From positions 1-64,000 of the forward strand of contig MCFG01000012.1 in assembly GCA_002104895.1 (NCBI GenBank): a stretch of 64,000 nt of DNA, in the 5' to 3' direction. Within the stretch, counting starts at the first letter, position 1; each line of letters begins with the position of its first letter. Under the pieces are notes generated by a model. That model ran no database searches and was not told where the DNA came from. It saw nothing but the letters and a program-made list of their open reading frames with translations. Below are positions 1 to 14,310 of the stretch, one piece after another. The stretch comes from Anaeromyces robustus (taxonomy: Eukaryota; Neocallimastigomycota; Neocallimastigomycetes; Neocallimastigales; Neocallimastigaceae). The position numbers were made by a program, and so were the translations under genes.

Positions 1-3000
1 GTTTGATATTAAAGTTTTTTTTTTATTATTTTTTATATATGTTATTTTTTATTTTTTTCTCTTTATTATTATTCAACTAAATTATACTAAAAAATTTAAA
101 AAAATAAAAAATTTTAATTAAAGATTAAATGTAATATAATAATATTTAATAATATATAATATATAATATATTGTAATATTATATAATGTATAATATAATA
201 TATTATAGAATATAATTAATTTTTTTAAAAAAGAGAGAAAATAATAAAATAATAAAATAATAAAATAATAAAGATTAAAAAATTAAAATTATACAAAGTT
301 TTTAGTTTTTTAATTTTTAATGTTTTATTTTTTTTTATTTATTTTTTTATTTATTTTTTTCTTCAAGTGTCACAGATTCAATAAAAAAAAAAAAAAAAAA
401 AAAAAAGAAATTAAAATAATTAATATATATATTTTTTATTTTTTTTTATATACCATTTATATTATCATATGGTTTTTATTTATTTATTTATTTAATGGTT
501 AATGGTTAATTTGTAACAAAAAAAAAAAGTTTTTTTTTTATCATTTATTTATTTTAAAAGGCTATGGAATTAAATAAATCATATTATAATATTTTGTATA
601 GATATCTTATATATTTTATTTTTAAGAATTTTAATTAGTATTTTATTATATAATAAATATATCTAAATACTCAATTTTTTTATATTATAGGATCAATATT
701 CATCATCACCAATATAAAACCGTAAATCATTAATAATATTACTTTTATTTATTTATTGATATATTATTCTATGCCAATGTAATGTTTTAATAATAAATTT
801 TTTTTATATTATATTATTTCATATTATATTATATAAAATTATTAAAAATAATCATTCTTCCTTTTTATTTAATTCTTTTCTTATTTTATTTTTTTTATTT
901 CTTATTTGATAATTAACCTTAAAGTTTATAAAAAAAATTATTTATTAAATATAATATTTTTAAATAATATTAAAATTTTTTAGAAATTAATTTTATTTTA
1001 TTTTTACTTTATTTTATTTTAACTCAGAGTAAAAAAACAAACTTTTTTTATAAAATTTTTATTAAATGTTTTTTTTTTTTTAATTATTAAAATAATAATA
1101 AGAATTAATAATATGAATTAATAATAAAATTAATTATAAAACTATAATAATAAATATAATTTTTTTTAAAAAAAAAAAAAAAAAAACAATAAAAAAAAAT
1201 AAAAACAAAATTATTGTTACATTTATTAAATATAAAATTTAAATTTAATAAGAATAAAAAAATTTTTTTTTTTTGGAGAATTATTATAATATATTATTTA
1301 TTTATATAGAATTAATTATATTATTAAATCTATTATATATTTTATATATAATAAAAGTATATTTTAAATTAATCCATCCATAAATTATTAATATATTATT
1401 AGATATAAAAAAATTAATTTATATATATTAGATATATATAATAATATATGCATAATATTACTTTTCAATATATAAATTATATATTAACATTAAAATGAAA
1501 TCAATCTTTTATTTTAATTCTGAGTATGAAAATAGATATAATCATTTGAATAAAAAAAAATTTTTCATTAAATGAAAAATAATAAAAAAAGACTATTACT
1601 CTATACTCTATACTATGCTATACTATAAGGATTATTAATATTAATAATAATAGTATTGAATAAAATAACTTTGTTACATCAAATTTTTCATTTGTCTTTT
1701 TTTATTTATTGAATTTCTTTTCTTTTTTCTTTTTTTTTTTTTTTTTTTTTAATTTAAATCTATATTTAATTTTTTAATTTTTTAATTTTATTAGTTTATT
1801 AGTTTAGAGTTACATATAATTTTTACTATAGAATGTCTTTTATTTTTATTTTTTTTTATTTTAAATAATAATAAAATAAATTTGGTAAGGAAGAAAGAAA
1901 CAAATTTCATTAATGAATTAATTAATAAATTAATAAATTAATAAATTAATTTCTTTCTTTCTTTTTTTTTTTTTTTTCCTTCCTTCTATTTCTTTTATTA
2001 ACCTTTATTAATATTTTATCTTTTTTTTTTTCAAATTTTAAATATTAAAAAGGTAGAATATTAAAAAAAAAGGTATAAATAAAAAATTAAATATTAAATA
2101 ATAAGTATTATCACACATATTTATTAATATTTTAATATTATTATAAAATAATAATAATAAAGTATAAACAAAACAAAAAGGATTTTTTTTTTTTTTTAAA
2201 AAAATATAACTATAATTTATAATAATATTTATTATTTATAAAAAAAATTAATTTTTACATTTAATGAAATACATAATTAAAAAAAAAAAACTAGAAAATT
2301 AATAATAATAAAAATTATAATAATAAAAAATCTAATTTTAACTAAGTATAATATAATATAATATAATATAATAATAATGAAGATGATTAATTAAAATAAT
2401 TAATAAAAAAATAAATAAATAAGTAATAAGTAATAATAATATGGAATTTAATATATATATTATATATATTTTTTTAGTTTAAAAGTTTATTTATTTTAAA
2501 AATAAAATAAAATAAAAAAAGTTTTTATAATTAATTTTATTAGTTATAAAAGGTTTAATTTGTTCTTTAAAAGAAAGTAAAAGAAAATATTTTTTTAAAA
2601 AAAAAATAAATCAATAAATCAATAAAACAATAATAAAACAAAAAAAAAAAAAAAAAAAAAAAATAAACTTTAAAATATTAAAAGTTTAAAATAAATATAT
2701 ATATTAAAAAAAAAATATAAATTAATTAATTAATTAATTAAAGATTGAGTTTTAAAAAAAAAAATAAAAAAATAATTTTTCAATGTAAAATAAAATATAA
2801 ACATTTTATATATTGCATTATAGAATATAGAATATCAATACAACATTTTAACGTTTTTAGAATTTTTAATTTTATTTAAAATAAAATTTAATAAAGAAAA
2901 AAGTTTTTTTTAATGTTATTAATATTTAAATAAAAAAATAAAATAAAAAATTAAAAAGTAAAATAAAAAACAAAGAAAAATAATAAAGTTATCTGATTAA

Positions 3001-3186
3001 AATTTTAATTTATATATATTTATTCTATTTATTTTTTTATTTTATTTTATTTTATATTTTATTTAACATTTTTTAAAGTAATTCTATATAAAATAAAATA
3101 AAATAAAATATAAAATAAATTATTATAATAAAATAAAATAATAATAAAATAAAATATAAAATATAATTTATGTTTTTTTTTAAAAT

Positions 3187-3339
3187 TTCCCATAAATCCT
3201 AACACTATAAAAAATATATATATTATAATATATAATTTACTATATTATATAGTTATATTATATTAAAATATATATTATATAGTATATTAGTATATTATAG
3301 ATTATATTTATTTTTATTATCAATTAAAATTTATGGGAA
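3187..3339. repeat. Inverted repeat, 11-bp arms
   Basis: TTCCCATAAAT at 3187-3197 is matched by its complement ATTTATGGGAA at 3329-3339. They enclose about 130 bp of TATA-like sequence. The arms contain GGG/CCC, which is rare in this desert. The layout resembles a miniature inverted-repeat element, but no target-site duplication is evident. Confidence 0.45.
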
Positions 3340-6300
3340 TTTTTTTTATTTAATTTTTTGGTAAAAAAAAAAACAAAATAATATATAATACTATCTTTTA
3401 AGAATTAATAATAAATAAATAATAATTAATTATAAAATAAAAAATAAATAATTAAAAATTTTATTTTTTTTTACTATAAATAGTCAATTATATTATTTTT
3501 TTTTATAGTTTAAGTTTGTTACAGTAAATTCTAATATATAATAAACTATATATTACAATAAATCAATAATATATTAAATAATATTGATATTAAAACTTTA
3601 AAAAAAAAATAAAAAAAAAATTCAATAAAAAAAAATTTTTTTTTAAATTTTATTTAAGAATAATTAATAATAAAGTAATAATAAAATAAAATAAAAAAGG
3701 TCATTATTTAAAATTTTATATTTGAATTGGTTTTTTTTTTTTTATTATTTTTTTCACTTTTTTTTTTTAAAAAAATAAAATAAAATAATAATAATAAAAT
3801 TTACCATAATTTATCATAAAATATATATAAAGTAAAAAAAAATAATTTCATATAAGTAAAATTTTAGATGAATCATAAAATGAAGAGAATAAAATAATAA
3901 TAATAATAATAATAATAAAAAAGGATGTTTATAATAAATAAATGAAAAAAATATTTATTATAATAAACTTTTTTTTTTTAAAAAAAATTCTACAAAGAAA
4001 AAATGATCTTGAAAAAGTAAAAAAAAAAAAAAAAAAAGAGGAAAAACAATAATGTAAAACAAATAAAAAAAAAAGGGAATAATATCATAAATAAATAAAT
4101 CAATAAATCAATAAAAACAAAAAGAGGAAAAAAAAAAGAGGAAAAATTTAAAAATGATCGAATATATTTAAAATAATAATAATGTTTAAAAGGAATATTT
4201 AAAAAGGAATAGTTAAAAAGGAATATTTTTTTAAATCTATATATTGTCTCTTTTAAATATTAATAATGGTGTTTTTTTTATTATTATTATTATGGATTAT
4301 TATTTCTAATTATTATTATTATTATTATTATTATAATTTTTCTATATAGGTATAAATTGTTATTTTTTTTTCTTGTTTTATTTTATATATTAAATAAATA
4401 AATAAATAATAATATATTTTTTTAATTATATATATAAAGATTATTTTTTTTTTCATCCTAATCTATTATAATTATTATTAAAAAAAAAAACTTTATTTTT
4501 ATTTTTTTTTAATTAGGTGGAAAAAAATAGAAAAAAAAACAAACTTAAAAATATGAATCATTATTCTATAATTTGATCATAATTATTTAATGGATTATCA
4601 TAAATAAATTATTATTTTATTTTATTTTATTTTAATTTTTTCTATATGTTATTTAAAACCAAGAATTTTTTTTTTATTTTACTTTATTTTATTTTTTAAA
4701 AAAGTTTTAATTAATTAAAAAAAAAAAATTCAAAAACCAAGAATCCAATTTAAATTTTATATATATATAAAATATATAAAATATATATAACATCTATTGA
4801 TAATAAATCAATTGATAATATATATTTATAATATATATTTTATATAATATTATGAATAATTATAAATTATAATTATAAAATAATTTTTTTTTAAAAAATT
4901 TATTAAATTATATATAATATTATAATATATATATTTATACTATATATTATATTTTAATATATACAATAAATATAATTTAAATATAATTTAAATATAATTT
5001 AAATATATTTTAAATATATTTTAAATATATATATTTTATTTAATTTTATTTAATCCTAAATGAGAAGAAAAAAAATAATAAAATAAATTTAAATTTAAAA
5101 AACCATAAAAAGAAACAAAAAAACAAAGAAAACAAAAAAACATAATTTAAATAACTATAAAGAATAGAAAAAAAATTTTTTTAAATAAATGATTATTAAA
5201 TAATTATTAAATATTAACATAGTAATGAAAAAGATTATTATTATTATTATTATTTTTTTTTAAAATAAATATTATTATCTTTTGTATCTTTTATTTTTTC
5301 TTTTTATTATCTATTTATTATAATTTATAATTTATAATTTATAATTTCTATAATTTATTTTATTATTAATTATTTATTATAATAAAGAAAAAAATAAATT
5401 TTAAATTAATCATGATTTTTTTTTATATTTTATTGTCTTATGAAAAAAAAAAAAAAAAACGGAAAAAAAAAGATATTATTTCAATATTTATTAAATAATA
5501 TCATTTAAATATAAATATAAATATAATAAAGATATAATATAATAAAGATATAATATAATATAATATCAATAAAATAATAAAATGATGGATGATAACGGTA
5601 ATCGTGATAATCCTTTTTTTTTTTTAAGATTTAAGATTTGCATTAAAAAAAAACATAAAAAAAAAAATTACAAACAAACTAAAAAATTAAGGTTAAAATG
5701 TAAATAAGAATAAAAATTAAAAACGGTCGGTTGGTCGGTCATAAAATAAAATAAAATAAAAATATGAATATGAATTATGATTTTCGTTATTTTTTTATTT
5801 TTTTTTTTTTAATATTTTAATATTGTTGTATATTTTTTTATGAATTTAATTTTTGAAAATGAAGGAATGAAATGAATGAAATGAATTTAATATTTAATAT
5901 TAATAGAATATTAATAAATATTAATGGATATTGCATTTTAATATTTGAAAAAATATTGGGAAAAACAAAAAAACTGATCAGGAAAAAAAAAATATTTTAT
6001 AATAATATAGAATAATAGTTAATAGTAATAATTAATAATACTAATAAATAATAATAAATAAATAATAATTAATAATAATAGTTAATAATACTAATAATTA
6101 ATAATAATAATTAATAATTAATAATAATAATTAATAATAATAATAATTTATAATATTATAATAAGTATTATCATCAATTAATTAATTAATTAATAATTTT
6201 TTTAATAATAGTGATGATGATAAAATAGAATGCCGAGTCATTTTAATTTATTTATTAAAATATAATGTAAAAAAAAATTTAACCTAATATTATAAATTAA

Positions 6301-6547
6301 AATAATAATATTAATAATAAGAAGAAAAATTAATAATAATTAATAATAAATAATAATAAATATAATAATAATAAGAAGAAAAATTAATAATAATTAATGA
6401 TAATAATAATATGATTAAATGATAATTAAATAATAATGAATTAAATAATAGTAATAATAATAATAGTTAATAATAATAATAAATAATAATAATTTTTTAT
6501 TAATTATTCATTAATTATTCATTATTCATTATTAAATTATTAATTTT

Positions 6548-6602
6548 CATTTTTCTTTTTCTTTTTTCATTTTTCTTTTTCTTTTTTCATTTTTCTTTTT
6601 TT
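6548..6602. repeat. 20-bp pyrimidine tandem repeat, nearly 3 copies
   Basis: The unit CATTTTTCTTTTTCTTTTTT starts at 6548, 6568 and 6588, with an exact period of 20. The third copy is truncated or diverged. It is a simple polypyrimidine minisatellite. Confidence 0.75.
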
Positions 6603-8796
6603 CTCGTTAAACAAAAATTATTAAATAAATTCTTATTAATTAATTAATTAATTATTATTTATTATTTATTTAAAATTATTTATTTAAATATTTAAAATCT
6701 AAAATTGTTTTTTTTATTAATAATAATTAAATAATAGAAAGGATGATTCTCTTTTTTTTCTTTTTCTTTTTTATATAAATCATTAAATAAATTAATAAAT
6801 AAATTAAATAATATATTTATTTATATATTATATTTATATAAAATTAATATATTACAAAAATTTTCCATTTTATTATTTTATTATTATTAGTATTTAGTAT
6901 TACATTGTTTTATTTTCTATTTAATCTATTTTATTATTATTATTATTTTAATATATATTAATTATTTATATTAATATATTATATTATATTATTTAATATA
7001 TATAATAATTTTTTATTAATTTATTTATTCATTTATTCATTTACTTATTTATTAAAAATTATCCTTTTTTTTATTATTATTATTATCATAAATAAATAAA
7101 AATGTGTTTAATTTGTCATTAGTCATCCTAGCCTTTTAAGGAAAGTAAGTAATGATTAAAAAAAAAAATAAAAAAAAAATAATAAAAAAAAATTAATATA
7201 AAAAAATTATACATAAAAAGTAAAAAATTCAAAAAAAAAATTCAAAAAAAAAAAAAAAAAAAAAGTTTATTAAATATAGAAAATTAAAAAAAAAAAAAAT
7301 AAAATAAAGGAAAATAAATAAATAAAAAAAAAAATTTTTTTCATTGATTTTATTTTTAATAATTTTTATACTTTTGTTTTTGGTATAAAAAAGTAAACAA
7401 GTTTATAATTAATAATTAAATAAAATGTAAACATTTTTTACCATAAATAAAATAAATAAAAAAAATTTTTTTTTTTTATTTAAGTATATTTTATATAAAA
7501 AATAAAATTTGTATTTTTATTTATTTAAAAGTCTATCTATTATTATTTATTTTTTATTTATTTAAATATATATTTATTTTAATAAAGAAATTATGCACTT
7601 TTTTTTTAATATTGAATGTGTTACAGATAAAATAAAATAAAAATAAAAGGAACAGCATTTATATAAAAAAAAAACTAACCTATTTTCATAAATATAAACT
7701 ATATAAATAAAAATAATAAAAATAATAATAATAATAAAAATAATAATAATTAAGATATAAATAATAATATTATTATTACAATAAAATAATGAAATAATGG
7801 ATATATTTTAATTTATAATAATAATAATAATAAATAATAAATGATAAAAAGATATTATTAATATTTATTGAAATTATTTTTTTTGCTTAATAATTCAAAT
7901 AAAATATAAAAAAAAGATTTCCTGTTTCCTGTTTCCTTTTTCCTTTTTTTTTTTTTTTTTGATTTTCATTAAAAAAATAAAAAATTAGAATAGCAGATTT
8001 AATAAAAACGTGACTGTGACAGGACAGATAATCCAAGGATTAATAATAAATAATTAAATAATAATAATAATTAAATAATTAATAAAAACTAATAGAATAA
8101 TAGATATATTATAATATATAAAAATATATTCACATTATATTCCAATTAAATTATTTTAAATTAAAATAAATTAAATAATGAAATTAATACAACTTTTAAA
8201 ACTGATTAACTTTTTTTTTTCTTTGTTATATATTTTTATATATATATATTTTTTTATTTTTTATATTTTATTTATTGATGAAGAACATAGATAATATTAA
8301 ATTATTTTATTTTATTTTATTTTATTTTAATATTTTTATTTTATTATTTTTATTAATATTTTTATTGAAAAACTATAAATGATGTTGTTTAAAGATTATA
8401 TTATAATTAATATACAAAAATAATGACCGCTATTTTCAATGTCAATTTTAATTCTTTTTTTTTTCTTTTATTCTCTATTATAAAATTTATCTATTATATT
8501 ATATTAATTATAATTTATTTAATTAAATAAATAATTAATTAAAAAAAAAAAGATAATTTTTATTTTATCTTTATTTTTACATTTTTTTTTATGATTTATT
8601 GATTTATGATTTTATCCTCTTTTTTTTTTTTTTTATTTTTAAATTTTATTTTATATCAAAAAAAAAAAAGTATAAAATTTTGTATTTGTTTTGTTTTGTA
8701 ATGTTTTTTTTTTTTTTTGTTTTCCTTAAAAAAACAAATTTTATTATTATTTATTATTTTTTTAATTATTATTTTTAATTAATTATTTTTTTTTAA

Positions 8797-9020
8797 AAAA
8801 AAAAAAGAGATCAATATAAATGAAAAAAAAAAGAATTACAAGAAAAAAAGAAAAAAGAAAAAAACGGCTTAAAAAAAGTAAAAAAAAAAAAAAAAAAGTG
8901 AGACAAATAAAAATAAAAAAAAAAAAAGAGACAAAATAAAAAGTAAAAAAAAAAAAAAGTAAAAAAAAAGTGAAACAAGAATTAAAAAGTAAAAATATAT
9001 AGTAAAAGTAAAAATAGGAG
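8797..9020. repeat. Polypurine-biased stretch
   Basis: About 220 bp of the + strand is almost entirely A and G, with GAGAC, GTGAGAC, AAGTGAAAC and AAAAGTAAAA words and very few pyrimidines. The antisense Phe-rich open frame across it is a consequence of this composition and is not a gene. Such tracts can exclude nucleosomes or form triplex DNA, which is inference. Confidence 0.6.
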
Positions 9021-9716
9021 AATAATAATAATAATAATAACAATAATAATAATAAAAAAGGTTTAAAAAATATAAAAATATAATATATTTATATATAAGT
9101 TATCTTTTACAAAAAAAAATAATAAAAATATTTTCTATTTAATAATAAATAAATGAATATATTTTAATATATTATAATAGATTTTAATTTAATATATTAT
9201 TAAATAATTATAATATATAATATAAATGTATTAGATTTAATTATTTATATATATATATTAACTATATTTATATTATATATATAAAAAAATAATTAAATAA
9301 TTAAATAATTCATTTTTTTAAAAATCCAAAAGAAACCAAACAATTTTATTATAAATAATTATAATAATTCATTATTATTATTATTAAATATTATTATTTT
9401 ATTATTATAATTAATTATTATTTAATTATTTAATTATTTAATTTGATATTCATCGATTTGATCTTCTTTTTTTATAAATAATAATAATTATTTATAATAT
9501 TAATTATAATATTAAATCATTAAATCATTTTATTTTATTTTATTGTTTTATTTTTTAATAATAATAATATTTTTTTTATTTTATTTTATTTGTCTTTTAA
9601 TTTTGACGAATTTTTTTTCTATTTTCTATTTTCTATTTTCTATTTTCTATTTTTTTTTTTTTTAAAAAAAAAACATTATTATTAATGTTTCATCTTTTAT
9701 TATTTTATTTTTTTAT

Positions 9717-9765
9717 TTTAAAACCAAGAAATTTCTTAAATGGTAAGAAATTTCTTGGTTTTAAA
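9717..9765. repeat. Perfect 22-bp hairpin with nested palindrome
   Basis: Left arm 9717-9738 and right arm 9744-9765 are perfectly complementary over 22 bp, with a 5-base loop AATGG. Each arm also contains the 12-bp palindrome AAGAAATTTCTT, so the element can fold as one long stem or two short ones. The palindrome includes a GAAnnTTC core like a heat-shock element, but no gene is near. Confidence 0.85.
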
Positions 9766-10540
9766 GCATTAATAATAATAATAATAATAATATTAATATT
9801 AATAAATAATAAAATTTAAAAAATTTAATTTTTTTTTTAACAATAAAATAATTAAATAATTTAATAATTTAATCATTAATTAATAATTATAGAATTTACT
9901 AAATTTTTTTTATTTTATTTTATATTTTTTATATTATAAATATTTTTTCCCAATTTTTATTTTTCCTTTTTCTTTTTTTTTTTTTAATTATTTTTATTTT
10001 CTTTTTTCTATTTTTTATTTTGTTTTGTTTCTGTTTTTGTTTTGTTTTTGTTTTATTTTTATGAATTAATCTTATATAATAAAAATAAAATAAATCTTTT
10101 TATTATTTCATTTATTATTATTATTATTTTTTGGTTTAGTTTTATTGTTTTAGTTTTAGGTTTAATTTTTTTAATTTCAAATAATAAAATAAAAATAATA
10201 AAACATAAAATATTAAAAACAATTCATTGATTCATTTATTAATCTATATATTTTAATATATAAATTTATATTAAATTTTATTAAAACTCATATATTTTTA
10301 TTATATTATAATTATATTATAATTAATTATTTTTTTATTATTAGTTTTATTAAGGATGTCAGAGAAAAAGTTACAAACAAAAAACACCAAAAATAAAAGT
10401 AAAAATAAAAATAATTATTTATTATTTATTATTTATTATTTATTAATAATTAATTTAATTCAATTATTTTTAATTTATTTAATATTTTAATAAAATAAAA
10501 TAAAATAGGAAAAACTATCAATTCTATTTACTATTCTTAA

Positions 10541-10589
<49 letters not shown>

Positions 10590-11488
10590 ATTATTATTTA
10601 TATAAATAAATTTTTGGATTTAATTAATTTTAATTCAATGAATAAAACAATTATTTTATAAATAAATTCTTTTAATATATTTATATTAAATATCTTTTTA
10701 TTTTATTTTTTTGTATTACCATTCTATTTTATATTCTTTTTTTTTTTTTTACAGAAAATATATAATATAAAACATTATAACAAAATAATAATAATAATAA
10801 TAATGATAATATATAATTTTAATATAATATATTAATATAATATAATAATAAATAATAAATAATAATTAATAATAATAATAATTTAATACCATATATTAAT
10901 ATAATGATAATAATAATAATAATAAATAATAATAATATCATAAATAAATTAATTGTTGACAAGATGTGACATTAATAAAACTTTGGGTTTAATTATTGAT
11001 GAATAACTAATAATAAAATAATAAAAGGAAAAATTAATAATAATAAATAAATAATAATAAATAATCAATAATAATAAAAGGAATAATTAATAATAATAAA
11101 AAGAATAATTAATAAAAAAGAATAATTAATTAATTAATAAATTAATTTGATGATAATCATTACATTAAAAAAGAATATTTAAATAATTAAAGAATATTTA
11201 TAAAATATTAGGAATAATTTATTTAATATCAATTATTATTTTAATCTATTTTATTATTATTATTAAATGATTTTCCAAGTTCATTTAAAGAGAAAAAGAA
11301 AAAGAAAAAGAAAAAGGAAAAAGAAAGGATAATAATAAAAAGGATATAAGAAAAAAAAGAAAATGCACACAAAAGAACAATGAAAATAGAAAATAGAAAA
11401 TGAAAATAGAAAATAGAAAATGATTATAAAGTAATTAAAAATAATAAAATAAAAATTGAAATGAAAATTAAAGTATAATAATAATAAA

Positions 11489-11587
11489 AACGGTCTCTTT
11501 TTAATAAAATAATTAAATAATTAAATAAATATGAAAAGTGAATAAAAAGAAAAAGAAAGAAAAAAGAAGAAAAAAAAAGAGACCGTT
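11489..11587. repeat. Inverted repeat, 14-bp arms
   Basis: AACGGTCTCTTTTT at 11489-11502 is matched exactly by AAAAAGAGACCGTT at 11574-11587. The 71-bp spacer is AT-rich and then purine-rich. GGTCTC/GAGACC is a rare GC-bearing word in this region. Confidence 0.75.
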
Positions 11588-11671
11588 AATGGTTAACAAA
11601 TGAATAAATTAATTAAAATCAATAAATTAATAAATTAATAAATCAATAAATTAATTAATTAATTAATTAAT

Positions 11672-11842
11672 AGGTGTTGTGTGTGTATGGATGTATGTGG
11701 TGTGTTATGTGTTAAATGAATATGTATGGGAATATGTATGGGAATATATGGGAATATGTATGTATGTGTTAGTATATATGTGTGTGTGTTCATTTTTATT
11801 TGTTTTTATTCGTTTTTATTTGTTTTTATTTGTTTTATTTTT
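11672..11842. repeat. G/T-biased island followed by 10-bp tandem repeats
   Basis: From 11672 to 11790 the + strand is rich in G and T and nearly lacks C. It carries GTGTGTATGG, TATGTGG and three or four spaced TATGGGAATATG-like units. About five copies of a decamer close to TTTTTATTTG follow (about 11791-11842). An open frame crosses it but reads as Val/Tyr/Trp/Cys repeats and is not credible as a gene. The strand asymmetry is unlike the flanks. Confidence 0.65.
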
Positions 11843-14281
11843 TAATAATTTTTTTTTTCTTTTTTTAAAAATATAAAACAATTTTAAGTTTTTTTTAGGT
11901 AAAAAAAAGAAATAAAAAAATCAAAAAAGATTAATTAATTAATTAAAACAAATTTTTTTTTTTTTAAACATTTTCACATTTTGTTTTAAAAAAAAATATA
12001 ATATATAATATATATCTATTTTAATTAATTAATTAATTATTCGTTTTTTATTTTAACCATCAAACAAAATAGTAAAATAATAATATTAATAAGAAAAAAA
12101 AAGCCGTTCAAACTTTTTATTAAAAGGAGCCTTAAATCAAATAATAATTAAAAAATTAAAAAAAATTAAAATATTAAAATATTAAAAAATGAAATATTAA
12201 AAAAAAAAAAAAAAAAACCGTTTTGAAAAATATTATATTAAAAAATAATAATATTAATAGTATTATTCTTTTATTTTAGCCTAATAAAAAAAAAACATTC
12301 CTATTTAATAATAAATTATATATTATTATATATTCACTTTATATGTATTTTATATTTATTATATATATTTTACATATTATATTTATTTATTATATTATAT
12401 TATAATTATATGATATGGTATGCTTTCTATATAAATTCATTATTTATTTAAGAGTATGGTAAATAAATCATTATTTAATTATTTATATTAACATTATATT
12501 ATAATATATATATAAAAATAAAATAAAAATTAATTCTTTCCTTTTTTGTATATTTTTAGTTTTCAAATAATTTTAATTTTTAATTTTTAATTTAATTTTT
12601 TACCTTTTAAATGAAATCTATCCCAAAAATATATAAAAAATGTCGAATATGAAAGTCGTTTAAAAAAAAAAAAAAAAAAAAAAAAGAAAATAATAATGAA
12701 ATAGGAAATTAATTTTTTAAATTAGTTTTTTTTTTTTATAATTAATATTAATATTATAATATTTATAATGTTTATATTATAAAAGTAAAAAAAAAAAAAA
12801 AAACGAATTAAAAAGATAAATAAAAAATTTTATTATTTTATTTGTTATTATTATTATTATTTTATTTATTATTATTATTATTATTGATTTATTATTATTA
12901 TTATTGATTTATTATTTGTTTTCATTTGTTATAACATTTCACCTATAAAATTATTTTAAATCATAATTAGTTTCATAATTAAATAAAAAATTTAAAAATA
13001 AAAAATAAAAATTAGAATAAAAAAAAAAAAGAATAAAAAGAAGAATAAAAAATAAAGAATAAAAACCTATTATATTCTATAATATATATTATACATTAAA
13101 TATTATATATTAAAATATATTAAAATATATTAAAATATATTATAAATTAATATATAAAATAAATCATTTTTACTATTTCTATTCTACTATTATATAAATA
13201 ATTTATTTTTTTTATAACAATAGTTTTTTATTAATAAATTTTTTTTGTGATTTCATTTTTTATTTTAATTTTTTATATTCATCATTTTTATTTTTATATT
13301 TAAATTTTCCCAAAGAGTCTTACAGGAATTTTTAATTTATTCCATATATTAAGAGTATAAAGCAATATATAGAATTACTCATAATAATGTTGTATACAAG
13401 TAAAAAAAAAAAGAAAAAGAAAAATAATAATAATAATAATAACAAAGGAAAAAAAAAAGGAAAAAAGAAAAAAGAAAAAATAATAATAATAATAATAATA
13501 ATTATTTAATAATTATTTGAAAAGAAATAAAATAAAATAAAAAAAAAAAAAAAAACAGAAAATAAATAATAATAAATAAATATAAAATATATTTGTAATA
13601 TAAAAAAAAATTTTAATAAATAATTTTTTAACTAGGTAATACAAAATAAAACAAAAACAAAACAAAATTTGGTTTTAATCATAATATAAATGGTTAGACC
13701 ATCTTTTGTAATACGAGATTTATTAATATTATAATATATTATTAAATAAATAATGATAATGATAATAAAAGAATAAACAATAAAAAAAAAAGTATTTTAT
13801 ATTGTAGTATAGAATATTAGAATATATTAAAATTTAATTATAGAACAAAGGAAAGAAAGAAAAGAAAGAAAGAAAGAAAAACTTATATATAAGAATAAAA
13901 AAAGTTTTATATTCCTTTTTTTTTATTAATTAATGTGTTGTTATATTTGATCCTTAATATTAATATTAATATATAGGAAATATTATTGTTTTTTTTTTTT
14001 TATATTATTCTTATTAATTAATAAAAATATATTGTTGGAGTAATTTTTTAATTTTTTTAAGTATGAGTAATATTTCAAAGTATTAAAATAAATAACTATA
14101 CATAATAAATAAATTAATAAATATACATAATATACATAATATACATAATAGATATTTATTTATTTATTAATTTATTTATTACGTATGTAATCATAGATAA
14201 TTATATATTTATGTATATATACAAAATTTCATCATTTCATGTCTTTATCACATCATAATTATTATTATTATTATTATTTGT

Positions 14282-14310
14282 ATATAACTTATAATGTCAG
14301 TAAGTTATAT
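14282..14310. repeat. 10-bp hairpin
   Basis: ATATAACTTA at 14282-14291 pairs with TAAGTTATAT at 14301-14310 around a 9-base loop that contains GTCAG. It is a perfect short stem with no T-run or gene nearby to suggest a function. Confidence 0.5.

Larger units (their letters stand above)
1..11488. other. AT-rich gene desert, segment 1
   Basis: No gene is supportable here. Sampled lines show only a few G or C per 60 bases, against about a quarter G+C in the exons to the right. The content is A and T homopolymers, (AAT)n, (AAAT)n and (AAAAT)n runs, and blocks of TTAATTAA-like words. Open frames are low-complexity Phe/Ile/Tyr/Leu/Lys strings produced by composition. Small denser spots include 5582-5741 (a 42-codon open frame, then a CGGTCGG direct repeat), 8009-8040 and purine-rich runs at 11287-11328 and 11380-11422. 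Individually notable repeats are listed separately. Confidence 0.85.

Noticed and set aside
8783-9043. 86-residue Phe/Leu-rich open frame on the minus strand
   Set aside because: It is the complement of a polypurine tract; no codon structure and no neighbour support.
11679-11876. 65-residue open frame with Cys, Trp and Val
   Set aside because: It follows from the G/T-biased tandem repeats; residues repeat with the DNA period.
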